64,000 bases of DNA from Aurantimonas sp036549475 (GTDB lineage Bacteria; Pseudomonadota; Alphaproteobacteria; Rhizobiales; Rhizobiaceae). A model generated the notes under the pieces. It worked only from the letters and a program-made list of their open reading frames with translations. It did no database searches and was not told the DNA's origin. Below, piece by piece: positions 25,074 to 33,963 of the stretch. Each line of letters starts with the position of its first letter. Position 1 is the stretch's first letter. The position numbers were made by a program, and so were the translations under genes. The stretch spans positions 127,611-191,610 of the forward strand of contig NZ_JAZHLI010000002.1 of assembly GCF_036549475.1 (NCBI RefSeq). The letters run 5' to 3'.

Positions 25074-26579
25074 ATGCCGAAAAGTGCCCTCGACAAGGAC
25101 CTGAAGAAGGTCGCTTCGCTGGAAACCGCCACCTATGGCTCGGCCCGTTCGGTGGCGGCCCCCGGCATGGCGGTGCTGTTCCTGCTTGGCGCCTCCGTGC
25201 TGGCCAGCCTCTTCGTCGCTGACGGCCCGCTCACCTATCTCGTCGTCATCGCCGCGATGATCGCAGGCTACATGGCGCTGAATGTCGGCGCCAACGACGT
25301 CGCCAACAATATGGGCCCGGCGGTAGGCTCGAAGGCACTGACCCTGGCCGGCGCGCTGGCGATCGCCGCGGTCTGCGAGGGCGCCGGCGCCATCATCGCC
25401 GGCGGCGACGTGGTCAGCACGATCTCGCGCGATCTCCTGCGCCCGCACGAGGCGATGGAGGCGGTCGACTACATCCTGGTGATGATGGCGGCGTTTCTCG
25501 CAGCCGGAATGTGGATCCATCTGGCGACCGTCTTCGGCGCGCCGATCTCCACCACCCACGCGATCGTCGGCGGCGTGGTGGGCTCCGGCGTCGCGGCGTC
25601 GGGCGCGGGGATCGTCGAATGGCCGATGCTCGGGGCGATCGTCGCCAGCTGGGTCGTCTCGCCGGCGCTGGGGGGTGGCATTGCCGCGCTGCTGCTGGCG
25701 GCCATCGAATTCGCCATCCTCAACCGCCACGACCGGCTCGATGCCGCCCGGCGCTGGGTGCCGGTGCTGGTGGCGCTGATGAGCGGCATCTTCGCCATGT
25801 ATCTGATGACCAAGGGTCTGAAGCGGTTGTGGCAGCCGGACCTGTCCCATGTGCTCGCGGCCGGCCTCGGCTTCGCGCTGATCGGCTGGCTGGCCGCGCG
25901 GCCATGGATCCGGCGGCGCTCTGCCGGCATGGACGGCCGCGTGAAGACGATCAGCAGGCTCTTCGTGCCGCCGCTGATCTTCGCCACGGCGCTCCTCTCC
26001 TTTGCCCATGGCGCGAACGACGTGGCCAATGCGGTGGGCCCGCTGGCGGCCATCGTGGCGGCGGCGTCGTCCGGGTCGAGCGATGGCGGCGAGGTAGTCC
26101 TGCCGCTCTGGGTGCTGATGATCGGTGCGGTCGGGATCGCGGTCGGTCTGGCGCTGTTCGGCCCGCGGGTCATCCGGACCGTGGGCGAGAAGATCACCAA
26201 GATGAACGAGATCCGGGCCTATTGCGTCGCGCTCTCGGCGGCGATCACGGTCCTGCTGGCCTCTGGGCTCGGCCTGCCGGTCTCCTCCACCCACATCGCG
26301 GTCGGCGCGATCTTCGGGGTGGGGTTCCTGCGCGAGTTCCAGTCGAACAAGGGATTGACGAATCCCGGGGTCCAGCCGCAGACACTGTTCCTGAAGACGT
26401 CGCGGCTGAACGCCACGCCGGAGGAGGCGGTAGCCAACTTCCGCAAGCGCGAACGCCGCCGTCTCGTCCGGCGCCAGCACCTCTTCGGCATCGTTGCCGC
26501 ATGGGTGGTGACGGTCCCTTTCGCCGCGGTGCTGTCGGCGGTGCTTTACCTGGCGATGGCCGCGATCATCGTCAGCTAG
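25074..26579 (+). CDS. Inorganic phosphate transporter, Pit family
   Basis: Low-affinity, proton-coupled phosphate symporter of the inner membrane, 501 residues, about ten helices. Both PHO4 signature repeats are visible: NVGANDVANNMGPAVGSKALT and FAHGANDVANAVGPLAAI, with paired PISTTHAIVGG and LPVSSTHIAVGA motifs. The N-terminal 30 residues and the loop near the C-terminus are charged. The ATG at 25074 has only a weak ribosome site, so the start is uncertain by a few codons. It converges on the Nudix gene, with an 8-base overlap of the two ends. Confidence 0.94.
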   Translation: MPKSALDKDLKKVASLETATYGSARSVAAPGMAVLFLLGASVLASLFVADGPLTYLVVIAAMIAGYMALNVGANDVANNMGPAVGSKALTLAGALAIAAVCEGAGAIIAGGDVVSTISRDLLRPHEAMEAVDYILVMMAAFLAAGMWIHLATVFGAPISTTHAIVGGVVGSGVAASGAGIVEWPMLGAIVASWVVSPALGGGIAALLLAAIEFAILNRHDRLDAARRWVPVLVALMSGIFAMYLMTKGLKRLWQPDLSHVLAAGLGFALIGWLAARPWIRRRSAGMDGRVKTISRLFVPPLIFATALLSFAHGANDVANAVGPLAAIVAAASSGSSDGGEVVLPLWVLMIGAVGIAVGLALFGPRVIRTVGEKITKMNEIRAYCVALSAAITVLLASGLGLPVSSTHIAVGAIFGVGFLREFQSNKGLTNPGVQPQTLFLKTSRLNATPEEAVANFRKRERRRLVRRQHLFGIVAAWVVTVPFAAVLSAVLYLAMAAIIVS

Positions 26580-27045
26580 CGGCGAGTTGCCGGCTGAGCT
26601 TCTCGGTGAGGTCGGCGACCGGGCGCTCGGTCAGCAGGCGCCGCGTTTCCGCAAAGGTGGCCCAGTGCCGATAGCGCTGGCGCATCTCCTGCCATTGGTC
26701 ATGCTGGCGCTCGACCCGCAGCGGATACAGCGTGACGTCAAGAACCTTGGTTCGGCGCAGCCCGCGCTTCAGCGTGCGATAGGTGCCGAGCGGCGTCGGG
26801 TCGACCTGGCCTTCGACGCCAGCTTCCTCAAGGGCTTCCTGCGCGGCGCTCTCCCATGGGGACAGGCCATCCATCAGCGAACCCTTGGGAAAGATCCAGC
26901 GGCCAGTCCGCCGGGAGGTGATCAGCAGGAAGACCGGCTGGTCGTCGATCACGGCATACGGAATCGCTCCGGTCTGGGTACCGGAGGGGTCACTGCCGCG
27001 CAGCAGCGACCGCTCGGCCAGTCGTTCGCGCAGCACTTCCATCAT
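26572..27045 (-). CDS. Nudix hydrolase, diphosphoinositol-phosphatase-like
   Basis: Nudix-fold pyrophosphohydrolase, 157 residues, substrate unknown. The Nudix box reads GSLMDGLSPWESAAQEALEEAGV. The ExxEEAG core that binds metal is kept, while the usual early Glu and the Arg of REUxEE are replaced, as is common in the alphaproteobacterial PKG-type (DIPP-like) subgroup. WIFPKGSL precedes it. There is no operon partner. Confidence 0.88.
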   Translation of the reverse strand: MMEVLRERLAERSLLRGSDPSGTQTGAIPYAVIDDQPVFLLITSRRTGRWIFPKGSLMDGLSPWESAAQEALEEAGVEGQVDPTPLGTYRTLKRGLRRTKVLDVTLYPLRVERQHDQWQEMRQRYRHWATFAETRRLLTERPVADLTEKLSRQLAAS

Positions 27046-27559
27046 GGACCGGTTCCTCTGTCTTCTGCTCGGCGCTCAGGCCGCGCGACGCGCCCGATGC
27101 AGATCGTTCCGCACTATCAACGTCATTGAACTTGCCCGGGTCTGATGGCGGCAAGTTGCGTGTGAAACTTTCCGCAGGTGCAGGGCCGCGCTGGCAACAG
27201 GCCGGGCGAATCGATGCACGTTGCGCTACGATAAGCCTGTCGAATTACATATAGAACGCACGTGGTGCGCTTTCCAGTGACGATTGTGCGACAAGCCGGA
27301 AATTCACGTGCGCGGCCAAATATTTGGCGTCACGCAGATGTGAGGAGGACGGCGTGCCGAACGCCGTCTTCGCGCAGCCGGTGAGACACGCCGGTACGGC
27401 GGCGCACCGCGGGCGCGGTTTCATGCTTTGGCCATATTGGAATGCGTTACGAACTGGTAACGCGTGGTCAGCGGGGCGGATGCGGCGGCAGACGTCAGCT
27501 TCTGTTTACCATGCCGCGGTAGTTTCCGGCAGGGACGTGCATATCCACGAGGAGTTCCA
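27046..27559. other. Intergenic region upstream of the L,D-transpeptidase
   Basis: 514 bases between divergent genes. I see no convincing gene: the short open frame on the plus strand is Arg/His-rich and lacks a ribosome site. The region presumably holds promoters for the Nudix gene and the transpeptidase. Its lower GC stretch around 27230-27270 (AATTACATATAGAAC) is a plausible promoter area, but I cannot assign elements. Confidence 0.4.
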
Positions 27560-28903
27560 ATGACGATTTCCCACGACGCGCCCAAGGGCAAGCGGCTCAG
27601 CCGCCGCCGCTTCGTGCTTGGCACGGCGGCCGCCAGTGCCGCATTGCTGCCAGGCGCAGCCTTTGCGCAGAACGCCCTCGGCGAACTGCTGCAGGCCCCG
27701 ACGCGCGGCAATTGGGACGACCAGTTCGACACCCGTGGCTCCAGCGTCCGCGAGGTCGCCTCGAACTCCCCGGTCCTGTCCGAAAACACCGTCTACTCGC
27801 TGCAGGAAGCGATCAACAACTACGTCGCCATCGTGCAGCGCGGTGGCTGGCCAATGGTGCCGCAGGGCGAGACGTTGAAGCTCGGCATGCAGTCGCAGGC
27901 GGTGCCCGTCCTGCGCCAGCGCCTGGCCATTGCCGGCGACATGGCCAGCAGCGCCGGCGCGTCCCCGGCTTTCGACACCTATGTCGACGCGGGCGTCAAG
28001 CGCTTCCAGGCCCGCCATGGGCTGCCGGCCGACGGCGTCGTGTCGGACCACACCTACAAGGCGATGAACGTCGCGGCGGACCTGCGTCTGGGCCAGTTGC
28101 AGACCAATCTGCAGCGCCTGAGCGAGAAACTCGGCACCGAGCTCGGCCAGCGCTTCGTGATGGTCAACATACCCGCTGCTTCCATCGAGGCCGCCGAGAA
28201 CGGCCGCATCGTCCAGCGCCACACCGCGGTCGTCGGCAAGGTCGACCGGCAGACGCCGATCCTCGACTCGCGCATCACCAACCTTAACCTCAATCCATAC
28301 TGGCATGCGCCGGCGTCGATCGTCCGCAAGGACATCATCCCGCTGATGCAGAAGGACCCGACCTATCTGGAGCGGAACGCCATCCGCATCTTCGATGGCA
28401 ACGGCCAGGAAATCCCGCCGCAGACCATCGACTGGAACACGGAAGAGGCGGTGAAGTACCTGTTCCGCCAGGACCCGGGCAAGATCAATGCAATGGCATC
28501 GGTGAAGATCAACTTCCCGAACCCGCATGCGGTCTACATGCACGACACACCCCAGCAGAGCCTGTTCTCGGAGCTGATGCGCTTCGAATCGTCGGGCTGC
28601 GTGCGGGTTCAGAATGTGCGCGACCTGATCGTCTGGCTCGCCCGCGACGTGCCGGGCTGGGATCGTCAGCGCATCGAACAGGTCATCGCGGCCCGCGAGC
28701 GCCAGGACATCGACCTTTTGAACCCCGTGCCGGTGCATTTCATCTACATGACCGCCTGGGCGACGGATCCGACGGTCGTGCAGTTCCGCGACGACATCTA
28801 TCACCGGGACGGCAGCGAGCAGCTCGCCATGAGCGAACTGACCGCGACCGCCTACGCGCCGGACCAGCAGAATCCATATGCCCGCGGTGACGACGGCTAC
28901 TGA
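27560..28903 (+). CDS. Tat-exported L,D-transpeptidase (YcbB/YkuD type)
   Basis: Periplasmic peptidoglycan cross-linking enzyme, 447 residues. The N-terminus is a Tat signal peptide (SRRRFVLGTAAASAALLPG, cleavage after AFA near residue 35). A peptidoglycan-binding domain (about 110-165, FQARHGLPADGVV) precedes the YkuD domain with the catalytic motif region HDTPQQSLFSELMRF...SSGCVR; the Cys lies in SGCVRV. The start has a GAGGAG ribosome site. Export by Tat rather than Sec is common for this subgroup. It ends with its own terminator. Confidence 0.93.
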   Translation: MTISHDAPKGKRLSRRRFVLGTAAASAALLPGAAFAQNALGELLQAPTRGNWDDQFDTRGSSVREVASNSPVLSENTVYSLQEAINNYVAIVQRGGWPMVPQGETLKLGMQSQAVPVLRQRLAIAGDMASSAGASPAFDTYVDAGVKRFQARHGLPADGVVSDHTYKAMNVAADLRLGQLQTNLQRLSEKLGTELGQRFVMVNIPAASIEAAENGRIVQRHTAVVGKVDRQTPILDSRITNLNLNPYWHAPASIVRKDIIPLMQKDPTYLERNAIRIFDGNGQEIPPQTIDWNTEEAVKYLFRQDPGKINAMASVKINFPNPHAVYMHDTPQQSLFSELMRFESSGCVRVQNVRDLIVWLARDVPGWDRQRIEQVIAARERQDIDLLNPVPVHFIYMTAWATDPTVVQFRDDIYHRDGSEQLAMSELTATAYAPDQQNPYARGDDGY

Positions 28904-28931
28904 GGCCTCGCCGGCGTTGAACGACATTCAG

Positions 28932-28960
28932 GCCGGGTGCAGCGATGCATCCGGCTTTTT
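28932..28960 (+). terminator. Terminator of the L,D-transpeptidase gene
   Basis: A 9-bp stem (GCCGGGTGC at 28932-28940 with GCATCCGGC at 28947-28955, one G-T), loop AGCGAT, then TTTTT. Confidence 0.9.
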
Positions 28961-29068
28961 CATGCGCGGCCTTTCGCCGTTGGTGCTGGGCCAGCGCCTG
29001 TGGTATTTGGCGCAACTATCTCGTGGCAGGACCCCGCCGGGTCGCTGCGCCGCCCGAAGGAGACCATC

Positions 29069-30385
29069 ATGAGCCAGGCCATTCGCAACGATGCCTCACG
29101 CGAGTTCAGCGACTTCTTCACCGCTGGGTTGGCTGACCGCGATCCCGAGATCTTCGGTGCCGTGGGCAGCGAACTGTCCCGCCAGCGCCACGAGATCGAG
29201 CTCATCGCCTCGGAAAACATCGTGTCGCGCGCGGTGCTCGAGGCCCAGGGTTCGGTGCTCACCAACAAATATGCCGAGGGCTATCCGGGCCGGCGCTATT
29301 ACGGCGGCTGCGAGTTCGTCGATGTCGTCGAGACGCTGGCGATCGATCGGGTCAAGGAACTGTTCGGCTGCGAATACGCCAATGTGCAGCCCAATTCCGG
29401 CAGCCAGGCGAACCAGGCGGTGCTTCTGGCCCTGTCCAAGCCGGGCGACACGCTGCTTGGCATGAGCCTGGACGCCGGCGGTCACTTGACCCATGGCGCC
29501 AAGCCCAACCTGTCGGGCCGCTGGTTCAACGCCGTGCAGTACGGTCTCGATCTGGAGACCGGCCTGATCGACTACGACCAGGTCGAGGCGCTGGCCGTCG
29601 AGCACAAGCCGGCGGTCATCGTCGCCGGTGGCTCGGCCTATTCGCGGCAGATCGACTTCGCCCGCTTCCGGGCCATCGCCGACAAGGTCGGCGCCTATCT
29701 TTGGATCGACATGGCCCATTTCGCCGGCATCGTGGCGGCCGGTCACCATCCGAGCCCGTTCCCGCACGCCCATGTTGCCACCTCGACGACCCACAAGACC
29801 CTGCGCGGCCCGCGCGGCGGCATCGTCCTGACCAATGACGAGACCATCGCCAAGAAGATCAATTCGGCGGTCTTCCCGGGTCTGCAGGGCGGCCCGCTGA
29901 TGCATGTGATCGCCGGCAAGGCCGTGGCCTTCGGCGAGGCGCTGACGCCGGGGTTCCGCTCCTATATCGGCGCGGTCTGCGAGAACGCCAAGGCGCTGGC
30001 GGAGACCCTGCGCGAAGGCGGCGTGGACATCGTGTCCGGCGGCACCGACACCCATCTGATGCTCGTCGACCTGCGGCCCAAGGGCCTGACCGGCAAGGCG
30101 TCGGAACTGGCGCTCGGCCGCGCCAACATCACCTGCAACAAGAACGGCGTTCCGAACGATCCGGAAAAGCCGATGGTCACGTCCGGCATCCGCCTCGGCA
30201 CCCCCGCAGCCACCAGCCGCGGCTTCGGCGTGCCGGAGTTCCAGGCGGTCGGCCGCATGATCGTCGAGGTGCTGGACGGCCTGAAGTCGGCCAATTCCGA
30301 CGAGGGCAATGCCGCCGTCGAGGCAGCGGTGAAGGAAAAGGTCATCGCGCTGACCGACCGTTTCCCGATCTACGACGGTCTTTGA
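29069..30385 (+). CDS. glyA: Serine hydroxymethyltransferase
   Basis: PLP enzyme that interconverts serine and glycine and loads one-carbon units on tetrahydrofolate, 438 residues. The PLP lysine is Lys243 (STTHKTLRGPRGG). Also visible are ELIASENIVSRAVLEAQGS and NKYAEGYPGRRYYGG. The ATG at 29069 has a GAAGGAGA ribosome site. It heads the glyA-nrdR-ribD-ribE-ribH-nusB series. Confidence 0.98.
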   Translation: MSQAIRNDASREFSDFFTAGLADRDPEIFGAVGSELSRQRHEIELIASENIVSRAVLEAQGSVLTNKYAEGYPGRRYYGGCEFVDVVETLAIDRVKELFGCEYANVQPNSGSQANQAVLLALSKPGDTLLGMSLDAGGHLTHGAKPNLSGRWFNAVQYGLDLETGLIDYDQVEALAVEHKPAVIVAGGSAYSRQIDFARFRAIADKVGAYLWIDMAHFAGIVAAGHHPSPFPHAHVATSTTHKTLRGPRGGIVLTNDETIAKKINSAVFPGLQGGPLMHVIAGKAVAFGEALTPGFRSYIGAVCENAKALAETLREGGVDIVSGGTDTHLMLVDLRPKGLTGKASELALGRANITCNKNGVPNDPEKPMVTSGIRLGTPAATSRGFGVPEFQAVGRMIVEVLDGLKSANSDEGNAAVEAAVKEKVIALTDRFPIYDGL

Positions 30386-30477
30386 TCCCGACCTGAGGCC
30401 GCAAGGGCCCGGTCTTTCGCCGTGCGCGCTGGCAGAAGCCACGCGCGCGGCTCTGTTTCGATGATCGAAGAGGTGCC

Positions 30478-31073
30478 ATGCGCTGCCCCTATTGCGGCTC
30501 GCAGGACAGCCAGGTGAAGGATTCACGCCCCGCCGAGGATGGCGGCGCGATCCGGCGCCGGCGGGTCTGCCCCGATTGCAACGGTCGCTTCACGACCTTC
30601 GAGCGGATCCAGTTGCGCGAACTCCAGGTNATGGCGGCGCGATCCGGCGCCGGCGGGTCTGCCCCGATTGCAACGGTCGCTTCACGACCTTCGAGCGGAT
30701 CCAGTTGCGCGAACTCCAGGTGCTGAAGAAATCCGGCCGCAAGGTGCCGTTCGACCGTGACAAGCTGGCGCGCTCCGTCGAGGTGGCGCTGCGCAAGCGG
30801 TCGGTCGACCCCGATCGTGTGGAGCGGCTGATCTCGGGCATCGTGCGCCGCCTCGAACAGTCCGGCGAACAGGAAGTGCGTTCGGAGGCACTTGGCGAAA
30901 TGGTCATGGAAGCGCTCAAGGGGCTCGACGACGTCGCCTATGTGCGCTTCGCCTCGGTCTACCGCGATTTCCGCGAGGCGCGTGATTTCGAGTCGCTGAT
31001 CGGCGAACTGGGCCGCGGCGACGCGCCGGCTGCTGCCACGGACGAGGCCGCGCCGGACGAGACATCGTCGTGA
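30478..31073 (+). CDS. nrdR: Transcriptional repressor NrdR, interrupted by an assembly duplication
   Basis: ATP-cone repressor of ribonucleotide reductase genes. The N-terminal zinc ribbon (CPYCGSQDSQV...CPDCNGRF) and ATP-cone (KSGRKVPFDRDKLARSVEVAL) are both clear. As given, the frame breaks because bases 30539-30629 are repeated exactly at 30631-30721 around a single N at 30630. Removing one copy plus the N (92 bases) restores one frame of 504 bases, 167 residues, the normal NrdR length. The stop overlaps the ribD start (GTGA). The break is therefore an artefact and the gene is almost certainly intact. Confidence 0.93.
30539..30721. other. Exact 91-bp duplication flanking an N (assembly join)
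   Basis: Copy 1 is 30539-30629, the N is at 30630, and copy 2 is 30631-30721, identical base for base. This looks like two contigs with an overlapping end joined by a placeholder. Not a biological repeat. Confidence 0.95.
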
Positions 31074-32215
31074 GCGGCCTCGAGAGGCCGATCCCGGATG
31101 CACAGGCCACCACCGACGATCGGCGGTTCATGGCCGCCGCCATCCGCTATGCCCAGCGCCATGTCGGGCGGACGGCGACCAATCCCTCGGTCGCCACCCT
31201 GATCGTGCGCAACGATGGTGCAGGACCGCGCATCGTCGGCCGCGGCGTCACGGCGGTGGGCGGCCGGCCCCATGCCGAAACCGTGGCGCTGGCCGAGGCG
31301 GGGGAACTGGCCCGCGGCGCAACCGCCTACGTCACGCTCGAACCCTGCGCCCATCACGGCCGCACCCCACCCTGCGCCGAGGCGCTGGTGGTGGCCGGGA
31401 TCGCCCGGGTCGTGTCGGCGGCGGGCGATCCCGACCCGCGCGTCGACGGCCGCGGCCACGCGATCCTGCGCGCCGGCGGATTGGCGGTGACGCCGCGCGT
31501 CATGGCGGCCGAGGCCGCCGCACCGATCTCGGGCTATCTCACAAGGCATCGCGACAACCGCCCGGAAATCCTGCTGAAAATGGCTGTTTCCACCGACGGA
31601 AAGATCGGTATCCGGGGTGGCGGCCAGGTCAAGATCACCGGGCAGGTGGCCGATGCGCAGACCCATCTGGAGCGTGCCCGCCACGACATGATTCTCGTCG
31701 GTGCCGGGACGGCGCAGGAGGACGATCCGCGGCTCGATTGCCGGCTGCCGGGAATGGCCGACCGCTCGCCCAACCGGATCGTGCTCGATCCGCGACTGCG
31801 CACGCGGCCGGAGCAGACCCTTGCTCGGACCGCGGCGGACACGCCGACGCTGATCGCCACGCTCTCCAGCGCCGATCCGGCGAGCCGGGCGGAACTGGCC
31901 CGTCAGGGTGTCCAGTTCATCGCCTGCGAGGCGGATCCGGCAACCGGCCGCATTGCGCTCCCCGAGCTCCTGGAAGACCTGGCCGCGACGGGCATTTCCA
32001 GCGTCCTGGTGGAGGGCGGCGCCGAGACCGGTGCCAGCTTCCTCGACGGCGACCTGGTCGACCGGCTGATCCTGGTGCAGGGGCCGGTCGAGATCGGCGA
32101 GACCGGCGTCAGCGCGCCGATCGACGTCGCGACCGCGCGCCAGCGCTTCCGGCTGGTGCGCGAATATCGCTTCGGCGAGGACCACTGGTTCGAATTCGAG
32201 AGAAGGACTGCCTGA
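31070..32215 (+). CDS. ribD: Bifunctional riboflavin deaminase/reductase RibD
   Basis: Catalyses the second and third steps of riboflavin synthesis, 381 residues. The N-terminal deaminase has the zinc motif HAETVAL...PCAHHGRTPPC; the C-terminal reductase has KMAVSTDGKIG and SVLVEGGAETGASFLDGDLVD. It starts with GTG overlapping the nrdR stop; an ATG 60 bases later would cut into the deaminase. The usual PNPxVG motif reads TNPSVA, a mild divergence. Confidence 0.96.
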   Translation: MSGLERPIPDAQATTDDRRFMAAAIRYAQRHVGRTATNPSVATLIVRNDGAGPRIVGRGVTAVGGRPHAETVALAEAGELARGATAYVTLEPCAHHGRTPPCAEALVVAGIARVVSAAGDPDPRVDGRGHAILRAGGLAVTPRVMAAEAAAPISGYLTRHRDNRPEILLKMAVSTDGKIGIRGGGQVKITGQVADAQTHLERARHDMILVGAGTAQEDDPRLDCRLPGMADRSPNRIVLDPRLRTRPEQTLARTAADTPTLIATLSSADPASRAELARQGVQFIACEADPATGRIALPELLEDLAATGISSVLVEGGAETGASFLDGDLVDRLILVQGPVEIGETGVSAPIDVATARQRFRLVREYRFGEDHWFEFERRTA

Positions 32216-32832
32216 TGTTCACCGGGATCGTCACCGATGTCGGGCGGATCGTCCGCACGGACAAGCTCGATGCAGGCCGACGCTTTCGCATCGCCACGGC
32301 CTACGATCCGGCGGGCATCGATCTGGGCGCATCGATCGCCTGTTCCGGCGTCTGCCTGACGGTGACCGCGCTGTCGCAGCCGGGCGAACGAGAGCCTTGG
32401 TTCGAGGTGGAGGCCTGGGAGGAGGCGCTGCGCCTGACCACCGCCGGCACGTGGGAGGAGGGCACCGCCATCAATCTGGAGCGGTCCCTGAAGATCGGCG
32501 ACGAGATCGGCGGACATCTCGTTTCCGGCCATGTGGACGGGCTGGCCGAGATCGTCTCTATGACGGACGAGGGAGAGGCGGTTCGCTTCACGCTGCGCGC
32601 GCCCAAAGACCTCAAGCGGTTCATCGCCCGCAAGGGCTCGGTCTGCCTCGACGGGACCTCGCTGACGGTCAACGGCGTCGACGACGATCGCTTCGATGTG
32701 CTGCTGATCCGCCATTCGCTGGCCGTCACGACCTGGGGCGAGCGGAAATCCGGTGACAGGGTGAATCTCGAGGTCGACCAGATCGCGCGCTACGCCGAAC
32801 GCCTGTTCGGGGACCGGTCCGCGGCCGCCTGA
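32215..32832 (+). CDS. ribE: Riboflavin synthase alpha subunit
   Basis: Dismutates two lumazines to riboflavin, 205 residues. The internal two-barrel repeat is visible: MFTGIVTDVGRI and SGVCLTV in the first half, HLVSGHVDGLAEI and KGSVCLDGTSLTVNGV in the second. The ATG overlaps the ribD stop (ATGA), so the two are translationally coupled. Confidence 0.97.
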   Translation: MFTGIVTDVGRIVRTDKLDAGRRFRIATAYDPAGIDLGASIACSGVCLTVTALSQPGEREPWFEVEAWEEALRLTTAGTWEEGTAINLERSLKIGDEIGGHLVSGHVDGLAEIVSMTDEGEAVRFTLRAPKDLKRFIARKGSVCLDGTSLTVNGVDDDRFDVLLIRHSLAVTTWGERKSGDRVNLEVDQIARYAERLFGDRSAAA

Positions 32833-32979
32833 CATCTTGGTTGGTCCGCACTACTCGTGCTTTCACGCCGGTCGAAACGGTTTTCGCCGGGTGCCGACAC
32901 GCTTTCGCCGCCTCGATCCTGTTGCGTGCGGCGCGCGCGAGGGGTAACCCACGCCATCGCTTCTCCGAAGGATACCGCA

Positions 32980-33429
32980 ATGGCTGCCAGGCTGAATCTC
33001 CTCGTCGTCGAGGCCCGCTTCTATGACCCCATCGCAGACCTTCTGCTGGAGGGCGCGAAGGCGGCATTGACGCAAGCCGGCGCCGATTTCGACGTGGTCA
33101 CCGTTCCCGGCGCACTCGAAGTGCCGGCCGCGATCGGCTTCGCGCTCGGTGCCGCGGATGAGGCCGGCACCGACTATGACGGCTTTGTCGCGCTGGGCTG
33201 CGTGATTCGCGGCGAGACCTATCATTTCGAGCTGGTGTCGAATGAATCGGCGCGCGCACTGACCGATCTGTCGGTCCAGGAGTCGATCGCGCTGGGCAAC
33301 GGTATCCTGACCGTCGAGAACGAGGCACAGGCGCTGGAACGGGCCGACCCCAAGCGCAAGGACAAGGGCGGCGCGGCCGCGCGCACGGCGCTGGCGATGA
33401 TCGCCCTGCGCGAGCGGATGGGAGCCTGA
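32980..33429 (+). CDS. ribH: 6,7-dimethyl-8-ribityllumazine synthase
   Basis: Makes the lumazine precursor of riboflavin, 149 residues. Signatures are VVEARFYDPIADLLLEGA, TVPGALEVPAAIGFAL, GCVIRGETYHFELV and the SIALGNGILTVEN region. It lies 147 bp after ribE with no riboswitch that I can see in the gap. The ATG at 32980 has a GAAGGA ribosome site. Confidence 0.97.
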   Translation: MAARLNLLVVEARFYDPIADLLLEGAKAALTQAGADFDVVTVPGALEVPAAIGFALGAADEAGTDYDGFVALGCVIRGETYHFELVSNESARALTDLSVQESIALGNGILTVENEAQALERADPKRKDKGGAAARTALAMIALRERMGA

Positions 33430-33432
33430 TCC

Positions 33433-33963
33433 ATGGCGAAGTCCGAACCGCAGGGCCGTCCCGTCAAGCAGGCCAACAAGCGCGGTGCCGCGCGGCTCGC
33501 CGCGGTGCAGGCGCTCTACCAGATGGAGGTCGGCGGCACGGCCCTGATGGAGACCGTCGCCGAGTACGAGAATTTCCGGCTGGGCGGCGAGATCGACGGC
33601 GAGACCTATCGCGATGCCGATGCCGCGTGGTTCCGCGACGTGGTTTCCGGCGTCGTGCGCAGCCAGACGGAGATCGACCCGAAGATCCACGCCGCGCTAC
33701 CCACCGACTGGCCGCTGTCGCGTATCGACACGACGCTGCGGGCGATCCTGCGGGCAGGCACCTACGAGTTGTCGCACCGCAAGGATGTGCCGGTCGCGGT
33801 GATCGTCTCGGAATATATCGATGTCGCCAAGGCCTTCTACACGGGTGACGAGCCGGGGCTGGTCAATGCCGTGCTCGACCGCGTGGCGCGCAGCGTGCGC
33901 GGGGAAAAGGGCGGGGACGTCGGCCCCCGCCGCGGCGAAGCCGGCGGTGAACCTTCGGCGTGA
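33433..33963 (+). CDS. nusB: Transcription antitermination factor NusB
   Basis: RNA-binding antitermination factor for rRNA operons, 176 residues. It begins with KRGAARLAAVQALYQMEVGG and has the conserved RAILRAGTYEL and VAVIVSEYIDVAKAFYTGDEPGLVNAVLD. The last 25 residues are a Gly/Arg tail. It starts 3 bases after the ribH stop, the usual ribH-nusB pairing. Confidence 0.97.
   Translation: MAKSEPQGRPVKQANKRGAARLAAVQALYQMEVGGTALMETVAEYENFRLGGEIDGETYRDADAAWFRDVVSGVVRSQTEIDPKIHAALPTDWPLSRIDTTLRAILRAGTYELSHRKDVPVAVIVSEYIDVAKAFYTGDEPGLVNAVLDRVARSVRGEKGGDVGPRRGEAGGEPSA

Noticed and set aside
27324..27563. Small plus-strand frame before the L,D-transpeptidase
   Set aside because: No ribosome site, no recognisable motif, and it overlaps the real start region.
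30539..30721. Genuine tandem duplication or frameshifted pseudogene of nrdR
   Set aside because: The copies are identical, separated by an N, and removal restores the exact family length in frame, so an assembly join is far more likely.
32833..32979. FMN riboswitch before ribH
   Set aside because: I looked for the conserved RFN elements (AGGGGCAGGG-type and GATTCCGGT-type stretches) and did not see them.
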